A DNA stretch of 61,942 nucleotides from Cohnella thermotolerans DSM 17683 (GCF_000429825.1 NZ_AUCP01000039.1:1-61942); one strand, 5' to 3'. Shown: positions 1 to 8,821, numbered from the stretch's first letter. Numbers and translations: made by a program. Notes: generated by a model not told the origin, from the letters alone.

Positions 1-346
1 GCGTACGGATTGCAGAACGTGACCTCGAAACCATAGTGGGCCTTGAAGCGAAGGAACAGATCCGCCATCTGGACATTTTCGTTCACTCGCCGGCCTACGC
101 CGCTGGCATTGTCAAAGATCAGTCTTCCCGGCACACCGCCGATCCGGTGAAAAATATCGCGCAGGCCGTGCACCACGCACTCGGCCGTCTCGCCGCCGAA
201 CAGCTGCGTGTAGCCCGCGTTGCTGTAGGGGAAGGTGACGCAGAGGAACTTACAGGCTTTCTTCTCGCCGTCCGCATCAAAGATATCCGCTTCACCGAAA
301 TCGACTTGCGCTTCACCCGGCGGCCATTCCAGTTCCAGCAACAATG
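1..346 (-). pseudogene. Truncated IS21-family transposase (IstA) fragment
   Basis: Reading the minus strand from about 346 to the window edge gives an uninterrupted peptide with the IstA catalytic-core hallmark WPPGEAQVDFGE, followed by FDNASG and ending in TFCNPY. This is the DDE integrase core of IS21-type IstA, which acts with an IstB ATPase. The N-terminal helix-turn-helix part is missing: upstream of LLLELEW the frame runs into a stop near 373 with no recognisable start or terminal repeat. The gene continues beyond the left edge, so the 3' end and any istB cannot be judged. I call it a 5'-truncated remnant; a rearranged but intact copy outside the window is not excluded. Confidence 0.75.
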
Positions 347-441
347 ATGAGATAAGAAATAAATAATCATGGATAGCCTACATTTAAGAGTGGAAAATGG
401 CGAAAATTCAGTATTTATGTAAAATAGTGTATGTTGTATGA

Positions 442-627
442 TCGGATCAAGGGCTTTCTTTGCGGGAGTACTATCTCGGTTACAACGGAAGACGCGTCGG
501 CTCGCCGCTACCCAGGGAGGAAGCGTTTCTGCTCCTGTTCACTACGCGAGGCAAGGTCAAAAATGTTTGCATCCTCATTTACGAGAACGGCCGATTGGTG
601 CGGCAAATTCCCAAAAGGCTGCGTTAG
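442..627 (+). CDS. Possible small unknown ORF without an ATG start
   Basis: A frame open from the stop at 439-441 to a stop at 625-627 reads as a plausible short protein: SLREYYLGYNGRRVGSPLP, then a hydrophobic strand (EAFLLLFTTRGK), then a basic end. There is no ATG; TTG at 460 is the only reasonable start and no clear ribosome binding site precedes it. Composition looks more protein-like than the other frames, so it may be the 3' remnant of a larger gene left by rearrangement near the IstA fragment. I do not recognise the family. Confidence 0.25.
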   Translation, partial: SDQGLSLREYYLGYNGRRVGSPLPREEAFLLLFTTRGKVKNVCILIYENGRLVRQIPKRLR

Positions 628-1035
628 CATACGATTCTCGAAGGTTTCCTCAATCCATACCCATTGACGGAATAGCCTCCCCTCCCTGATAAGCGGGGGC
701 TTTCTTGCGTTTGCCCTCCGCATTCGCCAGGGAAAGTTTAGTCGTTACGGGGGGAGGGGGCGGCGGTGGCGGGAGCGGCGGAATCCCAGGCAACGGAGGA
801 ATCCATGTGCGTTCCGACGGCCGCAAAAGCTCGGCCCAAGGGGATGTTCTTCGTTCGATGAGCATCGTTACCAACCTTCCCGGATGTCTTGATTCAATAT
901 ATTCGTGCTCGCGTTCTCTGCTTGCGTTATTTGCAGAAAGGCGGGAGAGCGCGCCGGGCAAGGCATAATTAGAAGACCGGGGAAACATGCTAACGGGAGA
1001 GGTTCATTCCAGTTACCGGAGGCGATCAACACCCG
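628..1035. other. Gap with no supportable gene
   Basis: I see no convincing gene here. A weak GC hairpin (about 681-711) with a short T stretch may be an old terminator. Positions 747-792 are a G-rich purine tract (runs of G and GGC). A 112-codon minus-strand frame through this tract encodes a polyproline run, but it has no ribosome binding site or family signature. Confidence 0.5.
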
Positions 1036-2148
1036 ATGGGCAATGTTCGTTATGGAAGATGGGTCGGCGGCGCATCGGCGGCTCTTCTGATCTCGGCCGC
1101 GCTAACCGGCTGCGTGAATAATCCCGGAGATACCCAAGGCGATCTGAGAAAATATTCCGGTCCGGTCAAAGTGAAATCCCTGGACACGACTCGTTCGGAG
1201 GAAAAACGCGCGGCCAGCGTCGTTCCCGTCGTCCCGATTCATCATACGGGCTATGTCGCGCTGAATGACATCGCCCGGGCCATCGGCTTCCGAGGGCAAT
1301 GGCTAAGCGGCGGGCGGTACGGCATCGGCGATCGGGACGCCAGATGGACGTTCAAGCCGGGGGAAAGCTCCGTTCACAGCGGCGGACGCATGATTCGGAT
1401 GCCGGCTCCGGCAGTAAAGGAAAGCAATCGGCTATATGCTCCGGTCAGCGCGCTGCAAGCCCTGTTCGGAGAAGTCGCTTCGTTCCGTTCGGACGGACGC
1501 GAAGTCTCGTTTTTCCCCCGTCCGGCGGCCCGGGACACGGGAGCGGACGATCTCGCGCTTCCGTTCCGGGACGCTCGCGGGACGGAAGCGGGGGAGCCGC
1601 GCGCCCAATCCAGGGGCGGCAACGAGGCCGTCGGCCCCCTCTTGCCGGGCGGCCAAGCGGGCCAAGGAAGCCCTATCGGTCAAGGCAATGTTGTCGGTCA
1701 AGGAGCTCGGGGCCACTTCGCGGGCCAAACCGCTCAAACCGGCCAAAGCGCCGTCGGCAGCCGGGTGGTTCAGGATGCTCAGAAGTATTTGGGCGTAAAA
1801 TACGATTTCGGAACGGGGAAGTATGAGGACACGGGCACGTTCGACTGCTCGTCCTTCACCCAATTTATCTTCGGCAAATACGGAGTCGAGCTGCCTCGTA
1901 CGGCGGAGGAGCAGAGCCGTCTCGGAACGGCCGTGGCGAAGGACGGGCTTCAGGCGGGCGACCTGCTGTTCTTCTCCGTGCCGGGCCGCTTCAAGAACGA
2001 TGCGACTGTCGGCCATGTGGGCATCTATATGGGAGACGGGAAAATGATCCACTCCAGCCCGGAGCCGCAGGACGGCGTGCAAATTACCGACATCAACAAG
2101 CCGTACTGGCAGATGACGTTTTTGTCGGCCAAGCGGGTGCTTTCCTGA
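1036..2148 (+). CDS. Lipoprotein with stalk-like domain and NlpC/P60 peptidase
   Basis: Predicted cell-wall hydrolase of 370 aa. The N-terminus is a lipoprotein signal (lipobox LTGC, Cys26), so it should be anchored outside the membrane. Residues about 65-160 resemble the copper-amine-oxidase-like stalk domain common in Paenibacillus surface proteins. Residues about 170-240 are a Gly/Gln-rich linker. Residues about 240-370 are an NlpC/P60 domain with catalytic Cys271 (TFDCSSF), His327 (GHVGIY) and a third polar residue His339. P60 enzymes cut gamma-D-Glu-diamino acid bonds in peptidoglycan stem peptides. GGAGG at 1018-1022 precedes ATG 1036. The gene is monocistronic and followed by a terminator. 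The specific substrate cannot be told from sequence. Confidence 0.85.
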   Translation: MGNVRYGRWVGGASAALLISAALTGCVNNPGDTQGDLRKYSGPVKVKSLDTTRSEEKRAASVVPVVPIHHTGYVALNDIARAIGFRGQWLSGGRYGIGDRDARWTFKPGESSVHSGGRMIRMPAPAVKESNRLYAPVSALQALFGEVASFRSDGREVSFFPRPAARDTGADDLALPFRDARGTEAGEPRAQSRGGNEAVGPLLPGGQAGQGSPIGQGNVVGQGARGHFAGQTAQTGQSAVGSRVVQDAQKYLGVKYDFGTGKYEDTGTFDCSSFTQFIFGKYGVELPRTAEEQSRLGTAVAKDGLQAGDLLFFSVPGRFKNDATVGHVGIYMGDGKMIHSSPEPQDGVQITDINKPYWQMTFLSAKRVLS

Positions 2149-2170
2149 ACCGTAGATAAGAAAATCCGTG

Positions 2171-2216
2171 AGGCTGTCCCGGAAGGTCGAATGCCGACCG
2201 TCCGGAGACGGCCTTT
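2171..2216 (+). terminator. Rho-independent terminator of the NlpC/P60 gene
   Basis: Long imperfect hairpin whose arms start AGGCTGTC and end GACGGCCT, closed by a CCGGA/TCCGG inner stem, followed by TTTT. It lies 23 nt after the stop codon and before the convergent HD-GYP gene. Confidence 0.6.
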
Positions 2217-2260
2217 TGAACGTTCCCGGCGAACATCCGAACGACTTTCCGGGAATCCTT

Positions 2261-3298
2261 TTACAGGAATACTTGCTTGATCTCGAAGCTGCGATCGACG
2301 GACGAGTCCACGAATTTGTCCCCGACCCGGACGAGCGGGTGGAACAGCAAGGTAGGATGATTCATGACGACGATGCCTGTCTCCCCGTTGACCATCTCGA
2401 CCTTCTTCCCGATGAAGTTGGGCAGCATGTGCCGGATGAACGTCTGGGTCATATGGGGATCGAGCTCCCGGAAGCTCAGCTGATAAAGCTTCTTGAGCAC
2501 GGTCAGCATATCGAGCTTGTCGCGGTAAGACCGGTCGGAGATCATGGCGCTGTAGACGTCCGCGATGGCCACAATCCGGGAGATCGGCTCGATTCGTTCG
2601 GCCGTCAGCCGGTATGGATAGCCTTCGCCGTTCAACCGCTCGTGATGCTGGAGCGCGGCGGTTGCAGCCACACCTTCGCCGAACGATGCGCGAATAATCT
2701 CGAAGCCGTAGACGGAATGGCGGCGGACTTCGTCGAACTCCTCGTCGGTCAGCTTGCCGGGCTTGTTCAGGATGGAATCGGGAATGCGGCATTTGCCGAT
2801 ATCGTGCAGGAACCCGGCTTTGCCGGCTTGAGTCGTCTCTTCCTCGTCCCAACCCGACCACTTGGCCAGATAGTAGCTGAGCATGCCGACTTGAACGGAG
2901 TGCTGATACGTATAATCGTCCCGATTATTAAGTATGAGCAGAAGCGAGACGACGTCCCGCTCCGTCTTGACTTGATCCACAAGCGGTTGAAAACTCGCCT
3001 CGACGTCGCCGCCGCGCAACTGCCCTTCTTCCAGCGCCCGCTTGAAGAGCAGCTCGCAACCGGCCACCGCGTCGTCGTAATACGGAAGCAGGCGAGCTTG
3101 CGAAGCAAAGCCGGTTGTGCCCTCTTCCTCCGCGATCCGGCGCTCGATCTCGACGTCGTCGATCCGAAGCTGATGAAGCCGATGCAAGTCCCGTTCCTGA
3201 ATGACGGTTCCCCTGGATAAGACATGAAGCCCCTGTTCGGTGAAAATATCTTCCGCCAATCGATCCCCAGGTTGCACATCCGTTAATTGGACTCTCAT
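2261..3298 (-). CDS. HD-GYP domain protein (probable c-di-GMP phosphodiesterase)
   Basis: Protein of 345 aa. The N-terminal 60 residues (MRVQLTDVQPGDRLAEDIF) form the small domain that often precedes HD-GYP in Firmicutes. The second half carries the HD metal site (FLHDIGK) and the HD-GYP signature HHERLNGEGYP. HD-GYP enzymes hydrolyse cyclic di-GMP to GMP in the cytosol. The frame is open upstream to 3355, but ATG 3298 is preferred because GAGGTG lies four bases before it and it matches the usual start of the family. It is convergent with the NlpC/P60 gene. A second HD-GYP protein lies at 8952; no GGDEF synthase is in the window. Activity is inferred from motifs. Confidence 0.85.
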   Translation of the reverse strand: MRVQLTDVQPGDRLAEDIFTEQGLHVLSRGTVIQERDLHRLHQLRIDDVEIERRIAEEEGTTGFASQARLLPYYDDAVAGCELLFKRALEEGQLRGGDVEASFQPLVDQVKTERDVVSLLLILNNRDDYTYQHSVQVGMLSYYLAKWSGWDEEETTQAGKAGFLHDIGKCRIPDSILNKPGKLTDEEFDEVRRHSVYGFEIIRASFGEGVAATAALQHHERLNGEGYPYRLTAERIEPISRIVAIADVYSAMISDRSYRDKLDMLTVLKKLYQLSFRELDPHMTQTFIRHMLPNFIGKKVEMVNGETGIVVMNHPTLLFHPLVRVGDKFVDSSVDRSFEIKQVFL

Positions 3299-3417
3299 GA
3301 GGCACCTCGACATTCGCGTGATGATCGTGCAATTCCGTATGCATAAAAATGCCATAAAGCGGTTTCATTCGGTAACTTTATGCTACCAATCCTTGGTGAG
3401 GGACGCAAGCTTTTCCT

Positions 3418-4467
3418 TCATTCTCCGACAAGGGAAGCGTAAATTCGCCTGGCCACGACCGGCTCGTCCGTACCCGAGACGAGCGCCCGTCCGTCCGGAA
3501 ACAGCGAGAACAGGGCGCCTTCCGGCTCCGGCAGCCGAAGACGAAGGAGGTACGGGGTCAGCTCCACCTCGCCGAGCCGGCTCCATCGATTCGCGAGAAG
3601 CTCCAGGTCCAGGCTGGCGGGCTCGGCCGGCGATACCTGCACCGTATGCCTCCCGCATAACGCGGCCGTCATCGGCTCCGCCGCGAACGAATCCAGGGCG
3701 GCGAACCGGCGTTCCGCGCAGACCGGGCAATCGGCCCGCTTCGCGCCCGATAACGCCAGCGGCTGCCATTGATGGTGCCATAGATCGATCTGCAGCAGCG
3801 ATCCGTGCAGCGCTTCGGTCTGCCCCGTCAGCAGCTTGATCGCTTCCATCGCTTGAATCGAGGCGATCGTATCGACGATCGGGGCCAGTACGCCCGCCGT
3901 CTCGCACGTATCGAGGGAGCCGCCCGGAGGCGTGTTCGGGAAAAGGCAGCGCAAGCAAGGCGTAACGCCCGGCCGGATCGTCGCCGTCATGCCCGATGCG
4001 CCCACCGCGGCTCCGTAAATCCAGGGAACGCCGGATTTGACGGCGACTTCGTTGATCAAGTAGCGGGCGCCGAAATTGTCCGTTCCGTCGACGATCAGAT
4101 CGGCCGCGCCGAGCAGCGTCTCCGCGTTGGCCGAAGACAGGTCGACGGCGCGAGGCTCAATCGCGATGCCGCTGTTCACCGCCGCGAGACGGCCCGCCGC
4201 GGCGACCGCTTTGGGCAGGCCGGCCGCCGCGTCGTTCTCGTCGTAGAGCAGTTGACGCTGAAGATTGGTGCGGTCGACAATATCCCGGTCGATCAGGATC
4301 AGGCGGCCGACGCCCGCCCGGGCGAGATGATTGGCGATGACGCAGCCGAGGGCGCCGACGCCGACGATCGCGACGCAGGCTTCGCCCAGCTTCCGTTGTC
4401 CCGCGGTTCCGATCTTCGCGAACCGAATCTGGCGGGCATACCGTTCTTCCGCAGACGGCCCGTTCAT
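3418..4467 (-). CDS. moeB: MoeB/ThiF-family adenylyltransferase
   Basis: Activates the C-terminal glycine of a ubiquitin-like sulfur carrier (MoaD or ThiS) by adenylation in molybdopterin or thiamin synthesis. The 349-aa protein shows the nucleotide-binding loop GVGALG, the RxxxRQ-type segment DRTNLQRQLLY, the DGTDNF motif and two zinc CxxC pairs (CLRC, CPVC). After the zinc site there is about 90 aa of extra C-terminal domain but no rhodanese motif. ATG 4467 follows AGGGGGGAG and overlaps the stop of the MoaD-MoaE gene by 4 nt, so the two are translationally coupled. That pairing argues for MoeB rather than ThiF. Unlike some homologues it lacks a sulfurtransferase domain, so sulfur must come from elsewhere. 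Confidence 0.88.
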   Translation of the reverse strand: MNGPSAEERYARQIRFAKIGTAGQRKLGEACVAIVGVGALGCVIANHLARAGVGRLILIDRDIVDRTNLQRQLLYDENDAAAGLPKAVAAAGRLAAVNSGIAIEPRAVDLSSANAETLLGAADLIVDGTDNFGARYLINEVAVKSGVPWIYGAAVGASGMTATIRPGVTPCLRCLFPNTPPGGSLDTCETAGVLAPIVDTIASIQAMEAIKLLTGQTEALHGSLLQIDLWHHQWQPLALSGAKRADCPVCAERRFAALDSFAAEPMTAALCGRHTVQVSPAEPASLDLELLANRWSRLGEVELTPYLLRLRLPEPEGALFSLFPDGRALVSGTDEPVVARRIYASLVGE

Positions 4468-5228
4468 GAAGCTCCCCCCTCCGGAAGCTCGAACGGAGCG
4501 AGAGGATTCCAAGGCCCGAGCTGATGGCCCTTCCATTCGGAGCCGTCTTCGTACACTTCCTTTTTCCAGATCGGCACCGTTTGCTTCAAACGCTCGATCG
4601 CATATCGGCTCGCCTCGTAGCCGGCCGCCCGGTGAGGCGAGGAGACGGCGATGACGACGCTGGCTTCGCCGATGCCGACCTTTCCGATCCGGTGGTGAAT
4701 GGCGCACAGCGTTCCCGGCCAACGCTCCGCGATCTCTTCCCCGATCCGCTCGAGCGCCCCGATCGCCATCGGAACGTAAGCTTCGTATTCGAGCAGCACC
4801 GTACGCGAACCGTTCGTCCATTCCCTGGTCGTGCCGATGAACAGCAGGCAAGCGCCGTGGTCGGGATGCGCGACCAATTGCCGGACCGTCTCTGCGTTAA
4901 TCGGACCGGTGACGACCGCATACCGCTTCGCCTTCGCGCCGGAGGCGGCCTCCCGCGTCTCGTCGTCCGCCCCGCCGGATACGGGGGGGAGCAGCGCCAG
5001 CTCGTCGCTCCGCGAGACGACCGTCTCGTCGCTTGCGAACGCCTGATTGCGCGCCATGAAGGAGACGGACAGCAAGTCCGCCTGATCCGGATAGCGCGCC
5101 ATGAGCCGCCGTTTGATTTCGCCGACGGTCAGCTCGTCTTCTTCGTAATCCATATCGATGAAGCGGGCTTCCAATCGTTCGGCAAGTCCCGCAAACAAGG
5201 CGATCCGCCAACTATGTGCACGGTTCAT
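4464..5228 (-). CDS. Fused MoaD-MoaE molybdopterin synthase
   Basis: Molybdopterin synthase converts precursor Z (cPMP) to molybdopterin using a MoaD thiocarboxylate. This 254-aa protein joins both subunits. Residues 1-86 are MoaD-like and end in LLPPVSGG, the diglycine that is normally the free C-terminus. After a short linker rich in Asp, Glu and Ala, residues about 100-240 are MoaE-like (GACLLFIGTTRE, HHRIGKVGIGEASV, PIWKKEVY). The mycobacterial MoaX is a known fusion of the same order. ATG 5228 has better spacing to GGAAGGAAT than ATG 5234. It is first in a minus-strand pair with moeB and divergent from moaA. The internal GG implies proteolytic release or an unusual mechanism. Confidence 0.88.
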   Translation of the reverse strand: MNRAHSWRIALFAGLAERLEARFIDMDYEEDELTVGEIKRRLMARYPDQADLLSVSFMARNQAFASDETVVSRSDELALLPPVSGGADDETREAASGAKAKRYAVVTGPINAETVRQLVAHPDHGACLLFIGTTREWTNGSRTVLLEYEAYVPMAIGALERIGEEIAERWPGTLCAIHHRIGKVGIGEASVVIAVSSPHRAAGYEASRYAIERLKQTVPIWKKEVYEDGSEWKGHQLGPWNPLAPFELPEGGAS

Positions 5229-5356
5229 GTCCATATTCCTTCCATCTGATGTTCATTGATCCCTTGTTCAAGAATACCATATCGCTTCCGAAAATGTTAT
5301 TCTAGTATCATTAAATACGCAGAACAGAGAACCTTTGGGTGCGAGGAGGGATACGG

Positions 5357-6361
5357 ATGCCGGAGCTGGTGGATCGATTTGGAAGGCGACATACGTATTT
5401 ACGGATATCCGTTACGGACCGCTGCAACCTGCGGTGCTTATATTGCATGCCCGAGGAAGGCATGAAGTTCATGGATCAGGACCGGCTGCTCTCGTATGCG
5501 GAGATCGCCGAAGTGGTGGAAGCCGCCGCGGAGCGGGGAATCCGCAAGCTGCGCATTACGGGAGGAGAGCCGCTCATCCGCCCCGACCTCGACCGATTGA
5601 TCGGGCGGCTCGCTTCGATCGACGGCATCGAAGAGATTGCGCTGACGACCAACGGACTGCTGCTGGCGCCGCAGGCGCGCAAGCTGAAGGAAGCGGGATT
5701 GAACCGGGTGAACATCAGTCTCGATACGCTCGATCCGGCGCGGTTCCGGTTTATCGCGAGGCGCGGCAACCTCGAGAAGGTGCTCGAAGGCGTACGGGCG
5801 GCGGCCGAAGCCGGATTGAACCCGATCAAGCTGAATTGCGTCTTACTTAAAGGAATCAACGAAGACGAGATCGAGACGTTCCTGCGCATGTCCGTCGAAC
5901 AGCCGCTGCACATCCGCTTCATCGAATATATGCCCATCGGGCATGACGACGCGGGCTGGCGCAATCACTACCTCCCGCTCGGCCGGGTTCTGGAGACGGC
6001 AAGGATGAAGGGCTACGAGCTCGAAGCCGCTTCGGAAGCGCCCGAAGGGAGCGGCCCGTCGGAGAACTGGCGCATTCGCGGAGCGGCCGGCACGTTCGGT
6101 CTGATCCATCCGATCAGCGATCACTTCTGCAAGAACTGCAACCGGCTGAGACTGACGGCGGACGGCCATATCAAGCCCTGCCTGTATTGGATGGACGAAC
6201 TGAACGTCCGTCCGGCTCTCGGCTCCAGAGAGGCGCTGGACGCGCTGCTCGACCGGGCGATGGCCATCAAACCCGAGAATCATGAGATGGCGGCCCTTCT
6301 GGCCGGAGAGGCCCAGTCCCATGTTCCTACCGAGCGGAGAATGTCCCAAATTGGCGGCTAA
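5357..6361 (+). CDS. moaA: GTP 3',8-cyclase MoaA
   Basis: Radical SAM enzyme that, with MoaC, converts GTP to cPMP, the first step of molybdenum cofactor synthesis. The 334-aa protein has the N-terminal [4Fe-4S] motif CNLRCLYC (Cys23, 27, 30), the TGGEPL SAM-binding segment, the C-terminal second-cluster motif CKNCNRLRLTADG...KPC, and the terminal diglycine (SQIGG) needed for activity in characterised MoaA. An upstream GTG at 5339 would place the ribosome binding site inside the gene; GAGGAGG at 5343-5349, seven bases before ATG 5357, fixes the start. It is divergent from moaD-E/moeB, so three Mo-cofactor steps share one intergenic region. moaC, mogA and moeA are not in the window. Confidence 0.93.
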   Translation: MPELVDRFGRRHTYLRISVTDRCNLRCLYCMPEEGMKFMDQDRLLSYAEIAEVVEAAAERGIRKLRITGGEPLIRPDLDRLIGRLASIDGIEEIALTTNGLLLAPQARKLKEAGLNRVNISLDTLDPARFRFIARRGNLEKVLEGVRAAAEAGLNPIKLNCVLLKGINEDEIETFLRMSVEQPLHIRFIEYMPIGHDDAGWRNHYLPLGRVLETARMKGYELEAASEAPEGSGPSENWRIRGAAGTFGLIHPISDHFCKNCNRLRLTADGHIKPCLYWMDELNVRPALGSREALDALLDRAMAIKPENHEMAALLAGEAQSHVPTERRMSQIGG

Positions 6362-6468
6362 AGCCCCGGTTGCGCGGCCACAACGAATCGTGTAACGTTA
6401 TCAAGGAAGAGGTAGGGGGCCGGTAGAACGGAACGGGCGCTTGTCCGTTCCCGGCGCAGGAGGGGAAG

Positions 6469-7914
6469 ATGAACGCGAAGGCAAACGCCGAGACGCTGAT
6501 ATTGCTGCATACGAACGATATTCACAGCCATTTCGAAGAGGCGGCGCGGATCGCCGGATACGTCCGGGAACTGCGCGGAAGCGTGCCGCCGGACCGCCTG
6601 CTGCTCGTCGATTGCGGCGACTTCCTCGACCGCGTGCGCGTCGAGACGGAAGGGACGCAGGGCATGGCGAACCGCAGCCTCCTGGAGGCGATGGGGTACG
6701 ACGCCGTGGCGATGGGCAACAACGAAGGGTTGTCCTATACGCGGCAGCAGCTCGACGTTCTCTTCGATGGCGTCCCGTTCCCGATCGTGTGCGCGAATTT
6801 GCTGGATTCGGCCACCGGCAGGAGACCTTCCTGGATGAAGCCCGCCGTCGTCGTCGAGAAAGCCGGAATGAAGATCGGCCTGCTCGGCTTGACGGCGCCC
6901 TTCAATGACTTCTACGAGCTGCTGGGCTGGCGTGCGGAAGATCCGTTCAAGACCGCGGAGGAGTGGGTGCCCAAGCTGCGGAGAGAAGCGGACGCGGTCG
7001 TCCTCCTCTCGCATCTCGGCCTGAAGCAGGACGAGCGGTTCGCCGCCTCGCTCGACGGCATCGACGTCATTCTGGGCGCCCACACCCACCATCTGCTGGA
7101 GACGCCGGTGAAGGTGGCGGGAACGGTGCTATGCGCGGCCGGCAAGTTCGGCCGGCACGTGGGCGTGGTCGAGCTGGCGAGAAATCCGGACGGCTCCCTG
7201 TCGGTCGAAGGGCGCTGCCTTCCGACAGGCGGCATGGCCCCCGACGCGGCCGTCTCGTCTTTGTTAGACAAGCGCAGGGAAGAAGCGAACGCCGCCCTGG
7301 ACGTGGCGATCGCCACGCTGGATGAGCCGCTGGAAGCGGCCCCGGACCGCGAATCTCCGCTTGGGACGCTGCTCGCCTCCGGCATCCGGAAGGCCGCCGG
7401 CGCGGAGATCGGTCTGACGAACGCCGGCCAGCTGCTTGCCGGGCTTCCGGCCGGCAGGGTGACGAAGCGGGATTTGCACGCGATCTGCCCGTCGCCGATC
7501 AACCCTTGCCTGATACGGCTGAAGGGGAAGCAGTTGCGGCGGGCGCTGGAAGAGAGCCTGCTGCCGGAATTTATCGGGCTTGAATTCCAGGGGTTCGGGT
7601 TTCGCGGGCGCGAGCTCGGCACGCTGTGCGTGGACGGGGCGGAGGTCACGATCGACGAGACGAGGCCGCCGTACGAGCGGATTGCAGAGCTGAGCGTCGG
7701 TGGGGTCCCGGTGGACGACGAGCGCGAATACGACGTCGGGACGCTGGACATGTTCACGTTCGGCGTCGGTTACTTGGACTTGAAGGAGGGAACCGTCGTC
7801 CGCTATCTCCTTCCGGAATTTATCCGGGACGTGCTCGCGGACTCGCTGAACGACAAAGAAGCCATAGCCGATTGCAGGCGCCCGCGTCGACGCACGGCAA
7901 AGCGCAACGGTTAA
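6469..7914 (+). CDS. YunD-like metallophosphoesterase / 5'-nucleotidase family protein
   Basis: Protein of 481 aa with a calcineurin-like N-terminal domain (about 1-260: LLHTNDIHSH, DCGDFLD, AMGNNEG, LLSHLG, GAHTHH) and a 5'-nucleotidase C-terminal domain (about 280-470). The usual GNHE is GNNE here, as I recall for B. subtilis YunD-type cytosolic members. There is no signal peptide, so it should act in the cytoplasm, unlike secreted 5'-nucleotidases. AGGAGGGG precedes ATG 6469. It stands 107 nt after moaA and 30 nt before uppP and could be transcribed with either. The hydrolysed substrate is unknown. The C-terminus ends in a short Arg/Lys-rich tail. Confidence 0.8.
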   Translation: MNAKANAETLILLHTNDIHSHFEEAARIAGYVRELRGSVPPDRLLLVDCGDFLDRVRVETEGTQGMANRSLLEAMGYDAVAMGNNEGLSYTRQQLDVLFDGVPFPIVCANLLDSATGRRPSWMKPAVVVEKAGMKIGLLGLTAPFNDFYELLGWRAEDPFKTAEEWVPKLRREADAVVLLSHLGLKQDERFAASLDGIDVILGAHTHHLLETPVKVAGTVLCAAGKFGRHVGVVELARNPDGSLSVEGRCLPTGGMAPDAAVSSLLDKRREEANAALDVAIATLDEPLEAAPDRESPLGTLLASGIRKAAGAEIGLTNAGQLLAGLPAGRVTKRDLHAICPSPINPCLIRLKGKQLRRALEESLLPEFIGLEFQGFGFRGRELGTLCVDGAEVTIDETRPPYERIAELSVGGVPVDDEREYDVGTLDMFTFGVGYLDLKEGTVVRYLLPEFIRDVLADSLNDKEAIADCRRPRRRTAKRNG

Positions 7915-7944
7915 CACGATCGATGGATAATGGGGAGGAGAAGC

Positions 7945-8790
7945 ATGCTGCATTGGTTTGATAGCGTCATACTAGGAATCGTGGAAGGGTTGACCGAATT
8001 TCTTCCCGTTTCGTCGTCGGGGCACATGATTCTGACGAACAAGCTGCTGGGCTACGGCGAAGCGCCCGACATTCTCAAGACGTTCGAGGTCGTCATCCAG
8101 TTTGCCGCCATATTGGCTATCGCGCTCGTCTACCGGAAGAAAATTTACCAGATATTCGGCGGACGTTCGAAGGAGACGGTCAAAGGGCTGAGCGTGGACA
8201 ACCTGGGAAAGGGAAAGCGCCTGAATCTGATCCATGTCGCCATCGCCATCGTACCCGCCCTGGCTCTCGCATTCCTGCTGCGGCACCCGATCAAGGAGCT
8301 CGGTTTCTCGCAATATCCGGTGCTGCTCTCGCTGGTCGTAGGCGGCATCTACATGTGGATTTCCGAAGCGTTGTATGACGCCGGCAAAATCAAGCGAACC
8401 TCGGAGACGATGGACGATATTACGTACAAGCAAGCGCTGATCATCGGCTTGCTGCAATGCTTGTCGCTGTGGCCGGGCTTCTCCCGGTCCGGCTCGACGA
8501 TCGCGGCCGGCATGCTCTCCGGGCTTAGCTACCGGGCGGCCGCCGACTTCTCGTTCTTCATCGCCATTCCGATCATGACGGTGGCGACGGGCTACGAGCT
8601 GCTCGACAATATCGGCAACTTCAACTCGGACGATATCGGCTTTTTCATTACCGGCTTTATCGTATCGTTCGTCGTCGCCTGGATCGTCATCGTCGGTTTC
8701 CTCAAATTCATGCAGAAGGTCAAGCTGAAATATTTCGCGTGGTACCGTTTCGCGTTGGCTATTCTATTCTACTTGTTCATCATGCGATAA
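7945..8790 (+). CDS. uppP: Undecaprenyl-diphosphatase UppP (BacA family)
   Basis: Integral membrane phosphatase that recycles undecaprenyl pyrophosphate to the monophosphate carrier for cell-wall synthesis; extra copies give bacitracin resistance. The 281-aa protein is almost entirely hydrophobic with about eight membrane segments and has both family signatures: EGLTEFLPVSSSGH near the start (residues about 12-25) and GFSRSGST near residue 170. The frame can be extended to ATG 7930, but that start overlaps the strong ribosome binding site GGGGAGGAG (7932-7940), so ATG 7945 is chosen. A strong terminator follows directly, closing this transcription unit. Confidence 0.95.
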   Translation: MLHWFDSVILGIVEGLTEFLPVSSSGHMILTNKLLGYGEAPDILKTFEVVIQFAAILAIALVYRKKIYQIFGGRSKETVKGLSVDNLGKGKRLNLIHVAIAIVPALALAFLLRHPIKELGFSQYPVLLSLVVGGIYMWISEALYDAGKIKRTSETMDDITYKQALIIGLLQCLSLWPGFSRSGSTIAAGMLSGLSYRAAADFSFFIAIPIMTVATGYELLDNIGNFNSDDIGFFITGFIVSFVVAWIVIVGFLKFMQKVKLKYFAWYRFALAILFYLFIMR

Positions 8791-8795
8791 ACGAT

Positions 8796-8821
8796 AGGAG
8801 GCGGATTTCGCCTCCTTTTTT
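8796..8821 (+). terminator. Terminator of uppP
   Basis: Perfect hairpin GGAGGCG-gattt-CGCCTCC followed by seven T residues, six bases after the uppP stop codon. Confidence 0.9.

Noticed and set aside
650..988. Minus-strand 112-codon frame with a polyproline run
   Set aside because: The run comes from the G-rich tract on the plus strand; no ribosome binding site and no recognisable family.
2168..3220. Plus-strand 350-codon frame opposite the HD-GYP gene
   Set aside because: Shadow of the HD-GYP gene at 2261-3298, which has the motifs, a start and a ribosome binding site.
6425..6450. GGAACGG/CCGTTCC hairpin upstream of the YunD-like gene as a molybdenum cofactor riboswitch
   Set aside because: Only a simple 7-bp hairpin; it lacks the multi-stem structure of Moco riboswitches and the gene is not a Mo gene.
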